Of a stretch of 64,000 nt of DNA, positions 12,264 to 22,495 are shown piece by piece. The stretch lies in contig NZ_JAHVDK010000017.1 in assembly GCF_051487185.1 (NCBI RefSeq), positions 99,256 to 163,255 on the forward strand, given 5' to 3'. How positions within the stretch are numbered: position 1 is the first letter of the stretch; each line of letters starts with the position of its first letter. The stretch comes from Inquilinus limosus_F (GTDB lineage Bacteria > Pseudomonadota > Alphaproteobacteria > DSM-16000 > Inquilinaceae). Below the pieces are notes generated by a model that made no database searches, was not told the origin of the DNA, and saw only the letters and a list, made by a program, of their open reading frames with translations. A program made the translations under genes and the position numbers.

Positions 12264-13853
12264 ATGAACTTCTCCTTGGCTGGCCTGTGGAAACTGGCCC
12301 GCTGCACGGCGCTTTCGCTTGCGGCGATTGCCGCGCCCCTGGCGCCCGCCCTGGCCGAGGGCAAGACGATCACGGCGGTGCTGCATTCGGCGCTGCGGGT
12401 GCTGGACCCGATCATCACCACCGCCTACATCACCCGCGACCATGGCTACATGATCTACGACACGCTCGTCGCCATGGACGAGCATTACGAGATCAAGCCG
12501 CAGATGGCGGACTGGACCGTCTCCGACGACCGCCTGACCTACACCTTCACCTTGCGCGACGGACTGAAATGGCATGATGGCCAGCCGGTGACGGCGGCGG
12601 ACTGCGTCGCCTCGCTGCGTCGCTGGGGCCAGCGCGACACGCTGGGCCAGCTGCTGATGGAGAAGACCGCGTCGCTGGAGGCGAAGGACGACCGCACCAT
12701 CGTCCTGACCCTGAAGGAACCCTACGGCCTGGTGCTGCAGGCCCTGGGCAAGCCCAGCTCGATCGTGCCCTTCATGATGCCGAAGCGGGTCGCCGAGACG
12801 CCGGCCGACCAGCCGATCACCGACTACACCGGCTCCGGCCCCTTCCGCTTCGTCACCGAGGAGTTCCAGCCCGGGGTCAAGGCGGTCTACGCCAAGTTCG
12901 AGGACTATGTGCCGCGCACCGAGCCGGCGAGCTGGGCGGCGGGCGGCAAGGTCGTGAAGGTCGACCGCGTTGAATGGGTGGCGATGAGCGACCAGCAGAC
13001 CGCGGCCAACGCCCTCTTGACCGGCGAGATCGACTTCTACGAGCAGGTGCCGGTCGACCTGCTGCCGCTGTTCGAGGGCAATGACGAGATCGCGGTCCGC
13101 ATCGCCAACAAGCTGGGCTTCCAGAACATCGGGCGGATGAACTTCCTGTATCCGCCCTTCGACAACAAGAAGATCCGCCAGGCGGCGCTCTATGCCCTGA
13201 CCCCGAAGGACTTCATGGATGCGATGACCGGCAACCCGGAATACTACCAGCTCTGCGCCTCGATCTATGGCTGCGGCACGACCCTGGCGAGCGAGGCCGG
13301 GGCGGTCACGCCCGATATGGCCAAGGCGAAGCAGCTGCTGCAGGAGGCCGGCTATGACGGCACGCCGGTGGTGCTGATGGCGCCGACCGATGTCCCGACC
13401 GTCAGCATCCAGCCCAATGTCGCGGCCCAGTCGCTGCGCGAGGCCGGGTTCAATGTCGACATGCAGGCGATGGACTGGCAGACGCTGGTCACCCGCCGCG
13501 CCAGCCAGGCGCCGCCGAAGGAGGGCGGCTGGAACCTGTTCTTTACCAACTTCGTCACCTTCGACATGGCCGACCCGCTGTCCAGCTTCCCCTTGAACGG
13601 CAAGGGGCCGAAGGGCGGCTGGTTCGGCTGGCCGGCCGACCCAGCGGCCGAGGAACTGCGCGCCCGTTTCGCCCGCAGCCAGGACCCGGCCGAGCAGAAG
13701 GCGATCGCCGAGGAGCTGCAGAAGCACGTCTATGACGAGGTGATGTACCTGCCGCTCGGCCAGTACAGCGTCCCGACCGCCTGGCGGACCGCGCTGACCG
13801 GGGTGCTGGAGGGCCCCGTCCCCTATTTCTGGAACATCGACAAGGCCGACTAG
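12264..13853 (+). CDS. oligopeptide ABC transporter periplasmic binding protein (family 5)
   Basis: Binds peptides or similar ligands in the periplasm and hands them to the permeases encoded next. 529 aa with a signal peptide of about 31 residues ending APALA. SBP_bac_5 architecture: LDPIITTAYI, WHDGQPVTAADCVASLRRW near residue 95, and a long C-terminal domain. GGAGG seven bases before ATG. First of four genes (binding protein, two permeases, fused ATPase) in one operon; the complete set suggests a working importer, possibly for di/oligopeptides or glutathione-like compounds. Confidence 0.9.
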   Translation: MNFSLAGLWKLARCTALSLAAIAAPLAPALAEGKTITAVLHSALRVLDPIITTAYITRDHGYMIYDTLVAMDEHYEIKPQMADWTVSDDRLTYTFTLRDGLKWHDGQPVTAADCVASLRRWGQRDTLGQLLMEKTASLEAKDDRTIVLTLKEPYGLVLQALGKPSSIVPFMMPKRVAETPADQPITDYTGSGPFRFVTEEFQPGVKAVYAKFEDYVPRTEPASWAAGGKVVKVDRVEWVAMSDQQTAANALLTGEIDFYEQVPVDLLPLFEGNDEIAVRIANKLGFQNIGRMNFLYPPFDNKKIRQAALYALTPKDFMDAMTGNPEYYQLCASIYGCGTTLASEAGAVTPDMAKAKQLLQEAGYDGTPVVLMAPTDVPTVSIQPNVAAQSLREAGFNVDMQAMDWQTLVTRRASQAPPKEGGWNLFFTNFVTFDMADPLSSFPLNGKGPKGGWFGWPADPAAEELRARFARSQDPAEQKAIAEELQKHVYDEVMYLPLGQYSVPTAWRTALTGVLEGPVPYFWNIDKAD

Positions 13854-13868
13854 CCGGACGGGCGCGCC

Positions 13869-14810
13869 GTGCTGACCTATCTCGCCCGCCGCATCCTCGC
13901 CATCCTGCCGGTGATCCTGGTCGTGGCGCTGGTGGTGTTCCTGCTGCTGCGGCTGACGCCCGGGGACCCCGCAGCGATCATCGCCGGCGACCAGGCGACG
14001 CCGGAGCAGCTCGCCGCCATCCGCGCAGCGCTCGGCCTCGACCAGCCGCTTTCCACCCAGTTCGTGGGCTGGATCGGCCGGCTGCTGCACGGCGACCTCG
14101 GCGTGTCGCTGATCTCCAAGGTACCGGTGCTGCAGATGGTCGGCCAGCGCCTGGAGCCGAGCCTGAGCCTGGCCGTCCTGACCATCCTGGTCGCCGTGGC
14201 GGTGGCGGTGCCGCTGGGCACCCTCGCCGCCTGGCGCCAGGGCGGCTGGGTCGACCGCATCACCATGTCGGTCTCGGTGCTGGGCTTCTCGGTGCCGGTC
14301 TTCGTCGTCGGCTATCTCTGGATCCTGCTGTTCGCGATCGAGTGGAAGCTGCTGCCGGTGCAGGGCTTCAAGAGCCTGGCCGACGGGCTGTGGCCGTTCC
14401 TGCAGCGCATGATCCTGCCGGTGATGACGCTCAGCCTCGTCTACATCGCGCTGATCGCCCGCATCACCCGGACCAGCGTGATCGAGGTGCTGGGCGAGGA
14501 CTATGTCCGCACCGCCCGGGCCAAGGGCATCAGCGAGCGCGCCGTGCTGTTCCGCCATGCCCTGCGCAACGCCGCGGTGCCGATTGTCACCGTGATCGGC
14601 ATCGGCATCGCCCTCCTGATCAGCGGCGTGGTGGTGACCGAGAGCGTGTTCAACCTGCCCGGCATCGGCCGGCTGACCGTGGAGGCGGTGCTGGCGCGCG
14701 ACTATCCGGTGATCCAGGCGGTGATCCTGCTGACCTCCTTCGTCTATGTCGCGGTCAATCTCGTCATCGACCTCGCCTACACCGCGCTCGACCCCAGGAT
14801 CCGCTACTGA
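13869..14810 (+). CDS. oligopeptide ABC transporter permease (DppB type)
   Basis: Inner-membrane subunit, 313 aa, six predicted helices. N terminus LTYLARRILAILPVILVV and LRLTPGDPA are the standard DppB/GsiC opening. The cytoplasmic EAA-type loop that contacts the ATPase is DYVRTARAKGISERAVLFRHALRNAAVP at about residues 212-240. Start is GTG 15 bp after the binding protein. Its TGA overlaps the next ATG (TGATG), so the two permeases are translationally coupled. Confidence 0.92.
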   Translation: MLTYLARRILAILPVILVVALVVFLLLRLTPGDPAAIIAGDQATPEQLAAIRAALGLDQPLSTQFVGWIGRLLHGDLGVSLISKVPVLQMVGQRLEPSLSLAVLTILVAVAVAVPLGTLAAWRQGGWVDRITMSVSVLGFSVPVFVVGYLWILLFAIEWKLLPVQGFKSLADGLWPFLQRMILPVMTLSLVYIALIARITRTSVIEVLGEDYVRTARAKGISERAVLFRHALRNAAVPIVTVIGIGIALLISGVVVTESVFNLPGIGRLTVEAVLARDYPVIQAVILLTSFVYVAVNLVIDLAYTALDPRIRY

Positions 14811-15685
14811 TGGCCGCCGACACTCCCCTCGACCTGCCGCAGCGCAGCCCGATCCAGGCCGCGGCCGCGGCGCTGACCGCCAACCTGCCGACGCTGATCG
14901 CGGCCCTGGCCCTGGTCCTGATCGTCCTCGGGGCGGTGCTCGCGCCGCTGCTCTTCACCCAGGATCCGGCGGCGATGACCCCTGCCCTGCGGCTGAAGCC
15001 GGCGACCTGGGAACACTGGCTGGGCACCGACGCCTATGGCCGCGACCTCTATTCCCGCATCGTCTACGGCGCCCGTGTGTCGCTGGTGGTCGGCATCGGC
15101 GCCGCCGCGGTCAGCGTCGCCATCGGCCTCGCCATCGGCCTGGTCTCCGGCTTCTTCCGCGCCGTCGACGCGGTGGTGATGCGGGTGATGGACGGGCTGA
15201 TGGCGATCCCGAACATCCTGCTGGCCATCGCCGTCGTCGCGCTGTCCGGCGCCACGCTGTGGACCGTGCTGGTCGCCATCACCATCCCGGAGATCCCGCG
15301 CGTGGTCCGGCTGGTGCGGTCGGTGGTGCTGTCGGCGCGGGAGGAGCCCTATGTCGAGGCCGCGATCGCCGCCGGCACCTCCCTGCCCCGCATCCTGTGG
15401 CGGCACCTGATGCCGAACACGCTGCCGGCGCTGATCGTCCAGGGCACCTATGTCTGCGCCTCGGCGATCCTGACGGAATCGATCCTGTCCTTTCTCGGCG
15501 CGGGGCTGAGCCCGGAGATCCCGACCTGGGGCAACATCATCGCCGAGGGCCGCAACTATTTCCTGGTCAAGCCGACCCTGATCCTGTGGCCGGGCCTGCT
15601 GGTGTCGCTGACCGTGCTGTCGGTCAACCTGGTCGGCGACGCGCTGCGCGACGCGCTCGACCCGCGCATGGCGAAGAGGGGCTGA
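14810..15685 (+). CDS. oligopeptide ABC transporter permease (DppC type)
   Basis: Second permease, 291 aa. The DppC hallmark HWLGTDAYGRDLYSRIVYGARVSL lies at about residues 66-89; six helices; coupling loop EPYVEAAIAAGTSLPRILWRHLMPN near 180. The frame is open upstream inside the previous gene, but the ATG overlapping the DppB stop by one base gives the family-length protein. Followed after one base by the ATPase. Confidence 0.92.
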   Translation: MAADTPLDLPQRSPIQAAAAALTANLPTLIAALALVLIVLGAVLAPLLFTQDPAAMTPALRLKPATWEHWLGTDAYGRDLYSRIVYGARVSLVVGIGAAAVSVAIGLAIGLVSGFFRAVDAVVMRVMDGLMAIPNILLAIAVVALSGATLWTVLVAITIPEIPRVVRLVRSVVLSAREEPYVEAAIAAGTSLPRILWRHLMPNTLPALIVQGTYVCASAILTESILSFLGAGLSPEIPTWGNIIAEGRNYFLVKPTLILWPGLLVSLTVLSVNLVGDALRDALDPRMAKRG

Positions 15686-15686
15686 G

Positions 15687-17339
<1,653 letters not shown>

Positions 17340-17378
17340 TGCCGGTGGCCCTTGAAATCGACTCTTCGGTCCCTTCCT

Positions 17379-17462
17379 CGTCATGGCGAGGAGCGAAGCG
17401 ACGTGGCCATCCAGAGGCCGGTGCTGCTGGATGGCCACGCCCCTTCGGGGCTCGCCATGACG
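17379..17462. repeat. palindromic repeat element, copy 1
   Basis: 84-bp imperfect palindrome. Outer arms CGTCATGGCGAG / CTCGCCATGACG (17379-17390, 17451-17462) and inner arms GTGGCCATCCAG / CTGGATGGCCAC (17403-17414, 17427-17438) are exact. Shares its skeleton (CGTCAT-GCGAG-GCGAAGC-ATCCAG) with the element at 20797-20882. The type resembles dispersed intergenic palindromes known in many proteobacteria. Confidence 0.8.
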
Positions 17463-17532
17463 GACCAAGATTTCGGGCCGCTGGTATGGTGCCAGGATCT
17501 CAGAGACCGGGGTGATCTGTGCCTTGTTCATG

Positions 17533-17547
17533 GAACATATCATGAAC
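17533..17547 (-). promoter_or_regulatory. LexA-type SOS box, orphan promoter
   Basis: On the minus strand GTTC-ATGATAT-GTTC, an exact alphaproteobacterial SOS box (GTTC-N7-GTTC). It overlaps a -10-like CATGAT and is preceded by TTGCGT at 17563-17568. The whole block is nearly identical to 24350-24384. Downstream on this strand only a short peptide frame and the repeat 17379-17462 are found before the end of the oligopeptide operon, so no intact target gene is visible. Confidence 0.65.
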
Positions 17548-17624
17548 GAAAATCGCGAGTTAACGCAAGAGACCATCGCATTCGCTGTGACCGCAGGCCC
17601 CTGACGGTGGCCGGCCGGAGTGGA

Positions 17625-18515
17625 TCAGGGATCGAGCAGCGCCTGCAGCCGGGCGCCGACGGCCGGCAAGAAGCGGCGGTTCTGGGCCATGTGCCGGCCG
17701 ACGGTGTAGACCGCAGCGACCAAGCTGCGGCCGGAGGCGGCCTCCCAATAGGCCATGTCGTGCCGGGTCTCGCTGGTCCAGCCGGCCTTCGACCACAGCC
17801 GGACATCGCGCGGCAGCGTCTCGCCGAGGAAGCCGCGGACCTGGTCCTCATAGCCCGGCGGCAACCGCTCCGGATCGCGCTCGGGCTCGCGGTCGAGCAG
17901 ATCCATCATCCGGCCGCAGGCCGCGGGCGAGACCAGCTGCCCGGCGACGATCCCGTGCAGCAGCGCCGCCGCCGCGCGCGGCGCGATCAGGTTGCCGCCA
18001 TGCACCCGCGCCGCCTTCTCCCGGCCATAGGGCGAGTCCTCATAGGTGCTGTGCCACAGCCTGAGCCGGTCGAACTCCGGCCAGCCCCAGCTTTCGAACC
18101 AGCGCTGGATCGCCTGGCGCCTGTCCCACCAGACGGCCATCTCCGGCTCCGGCAGCGGACCACCCGGCGTGGTGCCGGTCATGCGGCCGAACAGGTAGGT
18201 GGTGGCGTCGTTGCTGGACTGGCGGATCATCGCCGACAGGGCGCGCAGGTCCTCCTCGTCCGGCTGCAGCAGGCCGGCTTCGACCCAGTGCTGGAAGGCA
18301 ACCAGGTAGAAGCTCTTGCAGGTGCTGGCCGGATAGACGGCGACCTCGTCGCGATGGCCGAAGACCGGCCCGTCCGAGTAGCGGTCTGCCGCGCGATCGC
18401 GCAGCCGGCCCGGATAGAGCCGGACCGTCAGGCCGAAATCCTCAGGCCCGACCTCGCCCTTGAACTCCTCCAGCAGGTCCCGGACCAGCATCGGTCCGAT
18501 ATCGGGGTCGCCCAT
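17625..18515 (-). CDS. class A beta-lactamase-like serine hydrolase
   Basis: 296 aa of the serine beta-lactamase/penicillin-binding fold (beta-lactamase2 type). Active-site motif S64-T-C-K67 in YPASTCKSF, second motif SSND at 100-103 in place of SDN (IRQSSNDATTYL), and K243-A-G in place of KTG (WSKAGWTSE). No signal peptide is visible, which is unusual for a beta-lactamase and argues for a cytoplasmic amidase/esterase role. ATG at 18515 overlaps the stop of the amidotransferase gene (TGATG). An earlier in-frame start would lie inside that gene. Beta-lactam hydrolysis is possible but not shown. Confidence 0.75.
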   Translation of the reverse strand: MGDPDIGPMLVRDLLEEFKGEVGPEDFGLTVRLYPGRLRDRAADRYSDGPVFGHRDEVAVYPASTCKSFYLVAFQHWVEAGLLQPDEEDLRALSAMIRQSSNDATTYLFGRMTGTTPGGPLPEPEMAVWWDRRQAIQRWFESWGWPEFDRLRLWHSTYEDSPYGREKAARVHGGNLIAPRAAAALLHGIVAGQLVSPAACGRMMDLLDREPERDPERLPPGYEDQVRGFLGETLPRDVRLWSKAGWTSETRHDMAYWEAASGRSLVAAVYTVGRHMAQNRRFLPAVGARLQALLDP

Positions 18516-19255
18516 CAGCCGGCGCAGGCGGCGACGAAGGCCGCAAGGATGGCGCGGTCGGCCTCGCTGCGCAGATACTCCGGGTGCCACTGCACGCCGA
18601 GGCAGAAGCGCTGTCCCGGATGCTCCACCGCCTCCACCACCCCGTCGGGGGCGACGCCGGAGACGACGAGATCCGGCCCGGCCGCCTTCACCGCCTGGTG
18701 GTGCGAGCTGTTGACGCCGAAGCGCGCCGCGCCGGTGATGCGGGCGAGCAGCGTGCCGGGCGTGACCTCGACTTCATGCGCCGCCACCCAGCCGGCCGGA
18801 TCGTGGATCTTGCGCTCCGGGCTGTGCTCGAGCGCGTTGTCGATCTCGGCCGGGATGTGCTGCACCAGCGTGCCGCCCAGCACCACGGCCAGCAGCTGCT
18901 CGCCGCCGCAGATGCCGAGCACCGGCAGGTTCCGCGCCACCGCGCCCCGCACCAGCGCCCATTCGAACTGGGTGCGCACCGGCTTGGTCTTCACCGTCTC
19001 GTGCACCGAACCGGCGCCCCAGAGCATGGGGTCGACGTCGAAGCCGCCGCCGGTGACGACGATGCCGTCGCAGAGGTCGAGATAGCGGTCGACCGCATCG
19101 ACCAGATGCGGCAGCGCCAGCGGCGCGGCGCCGAACTCCGCCAGCGACCCGCAGTAGTTCTGCCGCAGCGCGTACCAGGGCGAGGAGGAATAGCCGCCCG
19201 CCTCCTCGGCATCCAGGGTCACTCCGATGACGGGCTTGGCGGTGGGCATGTTCAT
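18515..19255 (-). CDS. class I glutamine amidotransferase-like hydrolase (peptidase C26, PuuD-like)
   Basis: 246 aa. Nucleophile elbow GICGGEQ with Cys116, VVTGGGFDVDP near 67, and catalytic pair in VQWHPE near the C terminus; the architecture of gamma-glutamyl-GABA hydrolase and related gamma-glutamyl hydrolases. Likely releases glutamate from a gamma-glutamylated amine in the cytosol. Start chosen at MNMPTAK behind GTAGG; a frame extension of 19 residues upstream is not family-like. Coupled to the beta-lactamase-like gene by a 1-bp overlap and preceded by a LysR regulator, suggesting one operon for an amide or gamma-glutamyl compound. Confidence 0.85.
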   Translation of the reverse strand: MNMPTAKPVIGVTLDAEEAGGYSSSPWYALRQNYCGSLAEFGAAPLALPHLVDAVDRYLDLCDGIVVTGGGFDVDPMLWGAGSVHETVKTKPVRTQFEWALVRGAVARNLPVLGICGGEQLLAVVLGGTLVQHIPAEIDNALEHSPERKIHDPAGWVAAHEVEVTPGTLLARITGAARFGVNSSHHQAVKAAGPDLVVSGVAPDGVVEAVEHPGQRFCLGVQWHPEYLRSEADRAILAAFVAACAG

Positions 19256-19344
19256 CCTACGGGGAAGCGGAGCGGTTCTTCCGTGATGCCCGGCGCCGCT
19301 CGTCTCTGTCAAATTCCGGCCGGTTATAGGACCTGCATCGCCTG

Positions 19345-20253
19345 TTATCGCCTGGCGCTGCGGGTCCGCTGCGTCGGCTTGCCGGTGAGGTGGTCGAGGA
19401 ACAGATGCGCCGCATGCGACAGCGGGTAGTTCTCGTGGTGCAGCGCCGTGATCGGCAGGGTGATCTCCGGCACGATGGCGCGGACGGTGACGTCCGGCAC
19501 GGCCCAGGCCTGGGCCGTGTGTTCGTCGACGATGGCCGAGCCGGCGCCGTAGCGCACCAGCGGCAGCGCCAGGTAGTAGGTCTGGATCAGGTTCTTCGGG
19601 GCGTAGCGGATGCCGGCGCGGGCGAAGGCGTCGGACAGGGTGGCGCCGATCGAGGTGTCTGGGTCGACGCCGATCAGCGTCTCCACATCGATCCGGTCGA
19701 GCGTGATCTCGGCCGCCTCGCCGGGCCCGAGCGGCACGGTCGACAGATGCACCAGCCGCGACGTGCCGATGGCGGTCTTGCGCATGCCCGGCGGCAGCAC
19801 CGGCTCATAGGCGATGGCGAGGTCGAGGCTGTTGGTGGCGATCAGCTCCAGGATCTCGCGGGTGTGGTGGGTGCGCAGGTCGAAGCTGACGCCGGGGTGG
19901 CGGCGATGGAACTGGGCCATCTGCTCGGTCATGAAGCCGAAGCCGAGGCTGGGCAGGCAGGCGATGCGGACATGGCCCTCGCGCCCGCGCCGGAGGTTGG
20001 CGGCGATGCTGGAGATCCGCTCCAGCCCGGCGAAGGTGCGGTCGATCTCGACTTCGAGCAACTTGGCCTCGCGGGTCGGCACCAGCTTGCCCTTGACCCG
20101 CTCGAACAGGCGCAGGCCCAGCTGGTCCTCGGCATGGCGCAGCAGCTTGCTGACCGCGGGCTGGGAGACGTTCAGCAGCTCGGCCGCGCCGGTGATCGAC
20201 CCGGCCTTCTGCACCGCCTGCAGCGCCTCGATATGCCTCAGCCTGATGGTCAT
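19345..20253 (-). CDS. LysR family transcriptional regulator
   Basis: 302 aa. N-terminal winged HTH (HIEALQAVQKAGSITGAAELLNVSQPAVSKLLRHAE, residues about 7-42), then a LysR substrate-binding domain beginning at GHVRIACLPSLGFG. Start at MTIRLRH behind GGGGAGGA. The two hydrolase genes follow 89 bp downstream on the same strand and are the probable targets; the divergent arfB gene lies 80 bp away. The sensed ligand is unknown. Confidence 0.88.
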   Translation of the reverse strand: MTIRLRHIEALQAVQKAGSITGAAELLNVSQPAVSKLLRHAEDQLGLRLFERVKGKLVPTREAKLLEVEIDRTFAGLERISSIAANLRRGREGHVRIACLPSLGFGFMTEQMAQFHRRHPGVSFDLRTHHTREILELIATNSLDLAIAYEPVLPPGMRKTAIGTSRLVHLSTVPLGPGEAAEITLDRIDVETLIGVDPDTSIGATLSDAFARAGIRYAPKNLIQTYYLALPLVRYGAGSAIVDEHTAQAWAVPDVTVRAIVPEITLPITALHHENYPLSHAAHLFLDHLTGKPTQRTRSARR

Positions 20254-20333
20254 CGCGCTTAGATCCTCCCCGAACCGGCATGGCACAGCGGCGGGGGCAT
20301 GACAAGCCGGCCCGGCCGTGCGAGGGTCCGGCC

Positions 20334-20750
20334 ATGATCCGCATCACCGCCCGCATCGTGCTCGACGAGCGCGACATCGAGGAGAGCTTCATCCTCGCCT
20401 CCGGCCCAGGCGGGCAGAACGTCAACAAGGTCGCGACCGCGGTGCAGCTGCGCTACCCGGTCGACCGGGCCGGGCTGCCGGAAGAGATGCGGGCGCGGCT
20501 GGAGGCCCTGGCCGGGCAGCGCCTGACCAAGGACGGCGTGCTGGTGATCACCGCCCGCGAGCACCGCAGCCAGGAGCGCAACCGGGCCGAGGCGCTGGAC
20601 CGGCTGGTCGATCTGTTCCGGCGCGCCGCGGTGGCGCCGAAGAAGCGTCGGCCGACGCGGGCGACGCTGGGCAGCAAGATCCGGCGGCTCGACGCCAAGA
20701 GCAAGCGGTCGGCGGTCAAGCGGATGCGGGGCAGCCCGGGCGAAGATTGA
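20334..20750 (+). CDS. arfB: peptidyl-tRNA hydrolase / ribosome rescue factor ArfB (YaeJ)
   Basis: 138 aa, a stand-alone release-factor catalytic domain that hydrolyses peptidyl-tRNA on stalled ribosomes. GGQ at residues 26-28 in ASGPGGQNVNKV; no codon-recognition domain; a basic C-terminal tail (APKKRRPTRATLGSKIRR ... KSKRSAVKRMR) that in ArfB enters the empty mRNA channel. ATG at 20334 gives the family N terminus; an in-frame start at 20280 adds 18 unlike residues. Transcribed alone, divergent from the LysR gene. Confidence 0.92.
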   Translation: MIRITARIVLDERDIEESFILASGPGGQNVNKVATAVQLRYPVDRAGLPEEMRARLEALAGQRLTKDGVLVITAREHRSQERNRAEALDRLVDLFRRAAVAPKKRRPTRATLGSKIRRLDAKSKRSAVKRMRGSPGED

Positions 20751-20796
20751 CGTCCTGTCCGGGTCCCGAGTGGCATGGCCTGTGTTGCCCATCCTT

Positions 20797-20882
20797 CGTC
20801 ATTGCGAGCGCAGCGAAGCAATCCAGGGCTGTTTGGCGTGGCCCCTGGATTGCTTCGTCGGCTTCGCCTCCTCGCAATGACG
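20797..20882. repeat. palindromic repeat element, copy 2
   Basis: 86-bp imperfect palindrome: outer arms CGTCATTGCGAG / CTCGCAATGACG (20797-20808, 20871-20882), inner arms GAAGCAATCCAGGG / CCCTGGATTGCTTC (20815-20828, 20843-20856). Same family as 17379-17462. Lies between the convergent arfB and peptide-binding-protein genes, where it may also act as a bidirectional transcription stop. Confidence 0.8.
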
Positions 20883-20907
20883 GTGGAGACGGGCAGCGTC
20901 AGGCCCC

Positions 20908-22464
20908 CTACTCCGCCTTCCAGGCGCCCCAGAGCCGCGGCTTGTCGGCCGCCCAGGGGCGATATCCCTTCAGCTTCGGACCGACCGCGTCGACCGCCGG
21001 ATCGTAGTAGAGGCCGATGATCGGCACCTGCTCCGCCGCCAGCGCGTGCAGCCGCTTCAGCGCCTCCTTGCGCGCCGCGGCATCCTCGGTCTGGACCGAC
21101 CGGGCGAGGAGTTCCGTCGCCTTCGGGTCGTCCCACTGGTTGCCGGGATCCTCAGCCTTGCTGCCGATCAGGATGCCGTAGAGCAGCGACGGATCGAGCC
21201 GGGCCGAGAAGGCGAAGGATTGCAGCTGGAACTTGCCGGCGATGTAGTTGTCGAGCTGCGTCGCCCAGTCCAGCACCTCCAGCCGGGCGTCGATCCCGGC
21301 CGCGGCCAGCATCGCCTGGACCAGCACGGCGTTGTCGTACATGCCGTCATAGCGCTTGTTGGTCTGGATGGTGATCGGCTGGCCCTTGTAGCCGGCCTCC
21401 TGCAGCAGCGCCTGCGCCTTGGCGGGGTCGTAGGCCGGCCAATCGAGGAAGCCGTCGTCGAAGAAGGTGCTGCTGCGGGCCACGGCCGAGGGGTTGGCTT
21501 CCGTCAGGCCATAGGTGCGGGCCTGGGCGATCTGCTTCAGGTCGATTGCGTGGGCGATCGCCCGGCGGATGCGCGGGTCGGACAGCAGGGGATCGGCGGT
21601 CTGGACCAGGATCACCGACCAGCCGAGGCCCTGGGCCGTCTCGACCGTGCTGCCATTGGCCTTGACCTGATCGATCTGCCCCGGCGCCAGGCTGGGCAGC
21701 AGGTCGATCCCGCCGGTGGCCAGCGCCGCCTCCGCCGTCGACGGGTCGGGCACGATCTGGAAGCGGATGGTGTCGGCATGGGCGATGCGGGCGCCGGCAT
21801 AGCCGCTGCCCGGTTCCGAGAGCGGCCTGTAGTCGGCGAAGCGCTGCAGCACCACCGCCTCGCCCCGTTTCCAGGAGGACAGCTTGTAGGGCCCGGTGCC
21901 GATCGGCGTGTTCCAGCTGCCGTCCGGGTTCAGGCTGTCGGGGCTGATCGTGCCGCTGGCGAAGCACTGGAAATTGGCGAGCTGCGCCAGGAACAGGGCG
22001 TTCGGCGCGGCCAGGCGGAAGCGGATTGTCTGCGGGTCCGGCGTCTCCACCGCCTCGACCTTCAGCCCGCCGGAACCGTCGAAGAGCGGCCGGCAGGTCC
22101 AGCTCTCCGTCGCCCAGCGGCGGTCCCAGCTCCATTTCGCCTCGGCCGAGGTGACCGGCTTGCCGTTGTGGAACAGTGCCCCCTGCCTGATCTTGAAGTC
22201 GTAGGTCCGCCCACCATCCGCGACGGTCCAGGATTCCGCCAGGGCCGGGCCGACGGTCAGGTCCTCGCGATAGCCGACCAGGGATTCGACCACATGCTGC
22301 ATCACGGTGTCCGTGTTGCCGTCCCGGTTGATGCCGGGATCGGTGCTGCGGATATCCGCGGTCAGCGCCACGGTGATGGTGCCGCCGTCGCGCGGCGCGT
22401 CCTGCGCCGCCGCGCCAGCAGCCAGGATCAGGGCGAGCGCAAGCCCGCCGAACATCGCCTTCAT
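20908..22464 (-). CDS. ABC transporter periplasmic binding protein (family 5), solitary
   Basis: 518 aa peptide/nickel-type binding protein with a signal peptide ending GAAAQ at about residue 21. SBP_bac_5 features: TADIRSTDPGINRDG near the mature start, FHNGKPVTSAEAKWSWDR near 97. Unlike the protein at 12264 it has no permease or ATPase genes beside it, so it must use a transporter encoded elsewhere or share one. The gene follows the alpha/beta hydrolase by 31 bp on the same strand. ATG at 22464; a GTG one codon earlier is equally possible. Confidence 0.88.
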   Translation of the reverse strand: MKAMFGGLALALILAAGAAAQDAPRDGGTITVALTADIRSTDPGINRDGNTDTVMQHVVESLVGYREDLTVGPALAESWTVADGGRTYDFKIRQGALFHNGKPVTSAEAKWSWDRRWATESWTCRPLFDGSGGLKVEAVETPDPQTIRFRLAAPNALFLAQLANFQCFASGTISPDSLNPDGSWNTPIGTGPYKLSSWKRGEAVVLQRFADYRPLSEPGSGYAGARIAHADTIRFQIVPDPSTAEAALATGGIDLLPSLAPGQIDQVKANGSTVETAQGLGWSVILVQTADPLLSDPRIRRAIAHAIDLKQIAQARTYGLTEANPSAVARSSTFFDDGFLDWPAYDPAKAQALLQEAGYKGQPITIQTNKRYDGMYDNAVLVQAMLAAAGIDARLEVLDWATQLDNYIAGKFQLQSFAFSARLDPSLLYGILIGSKAEDPGNQWDDPKATELLARSVQTEDAAARKEALKRLHALAAEQVPIIGLYYDPAVDAVGPKLKGYRPWAADKPRLWGAWKAE

Positions 22465-22495
22465 CACTGCCCCTGTTTGTCGTTGTCGGTGACTC

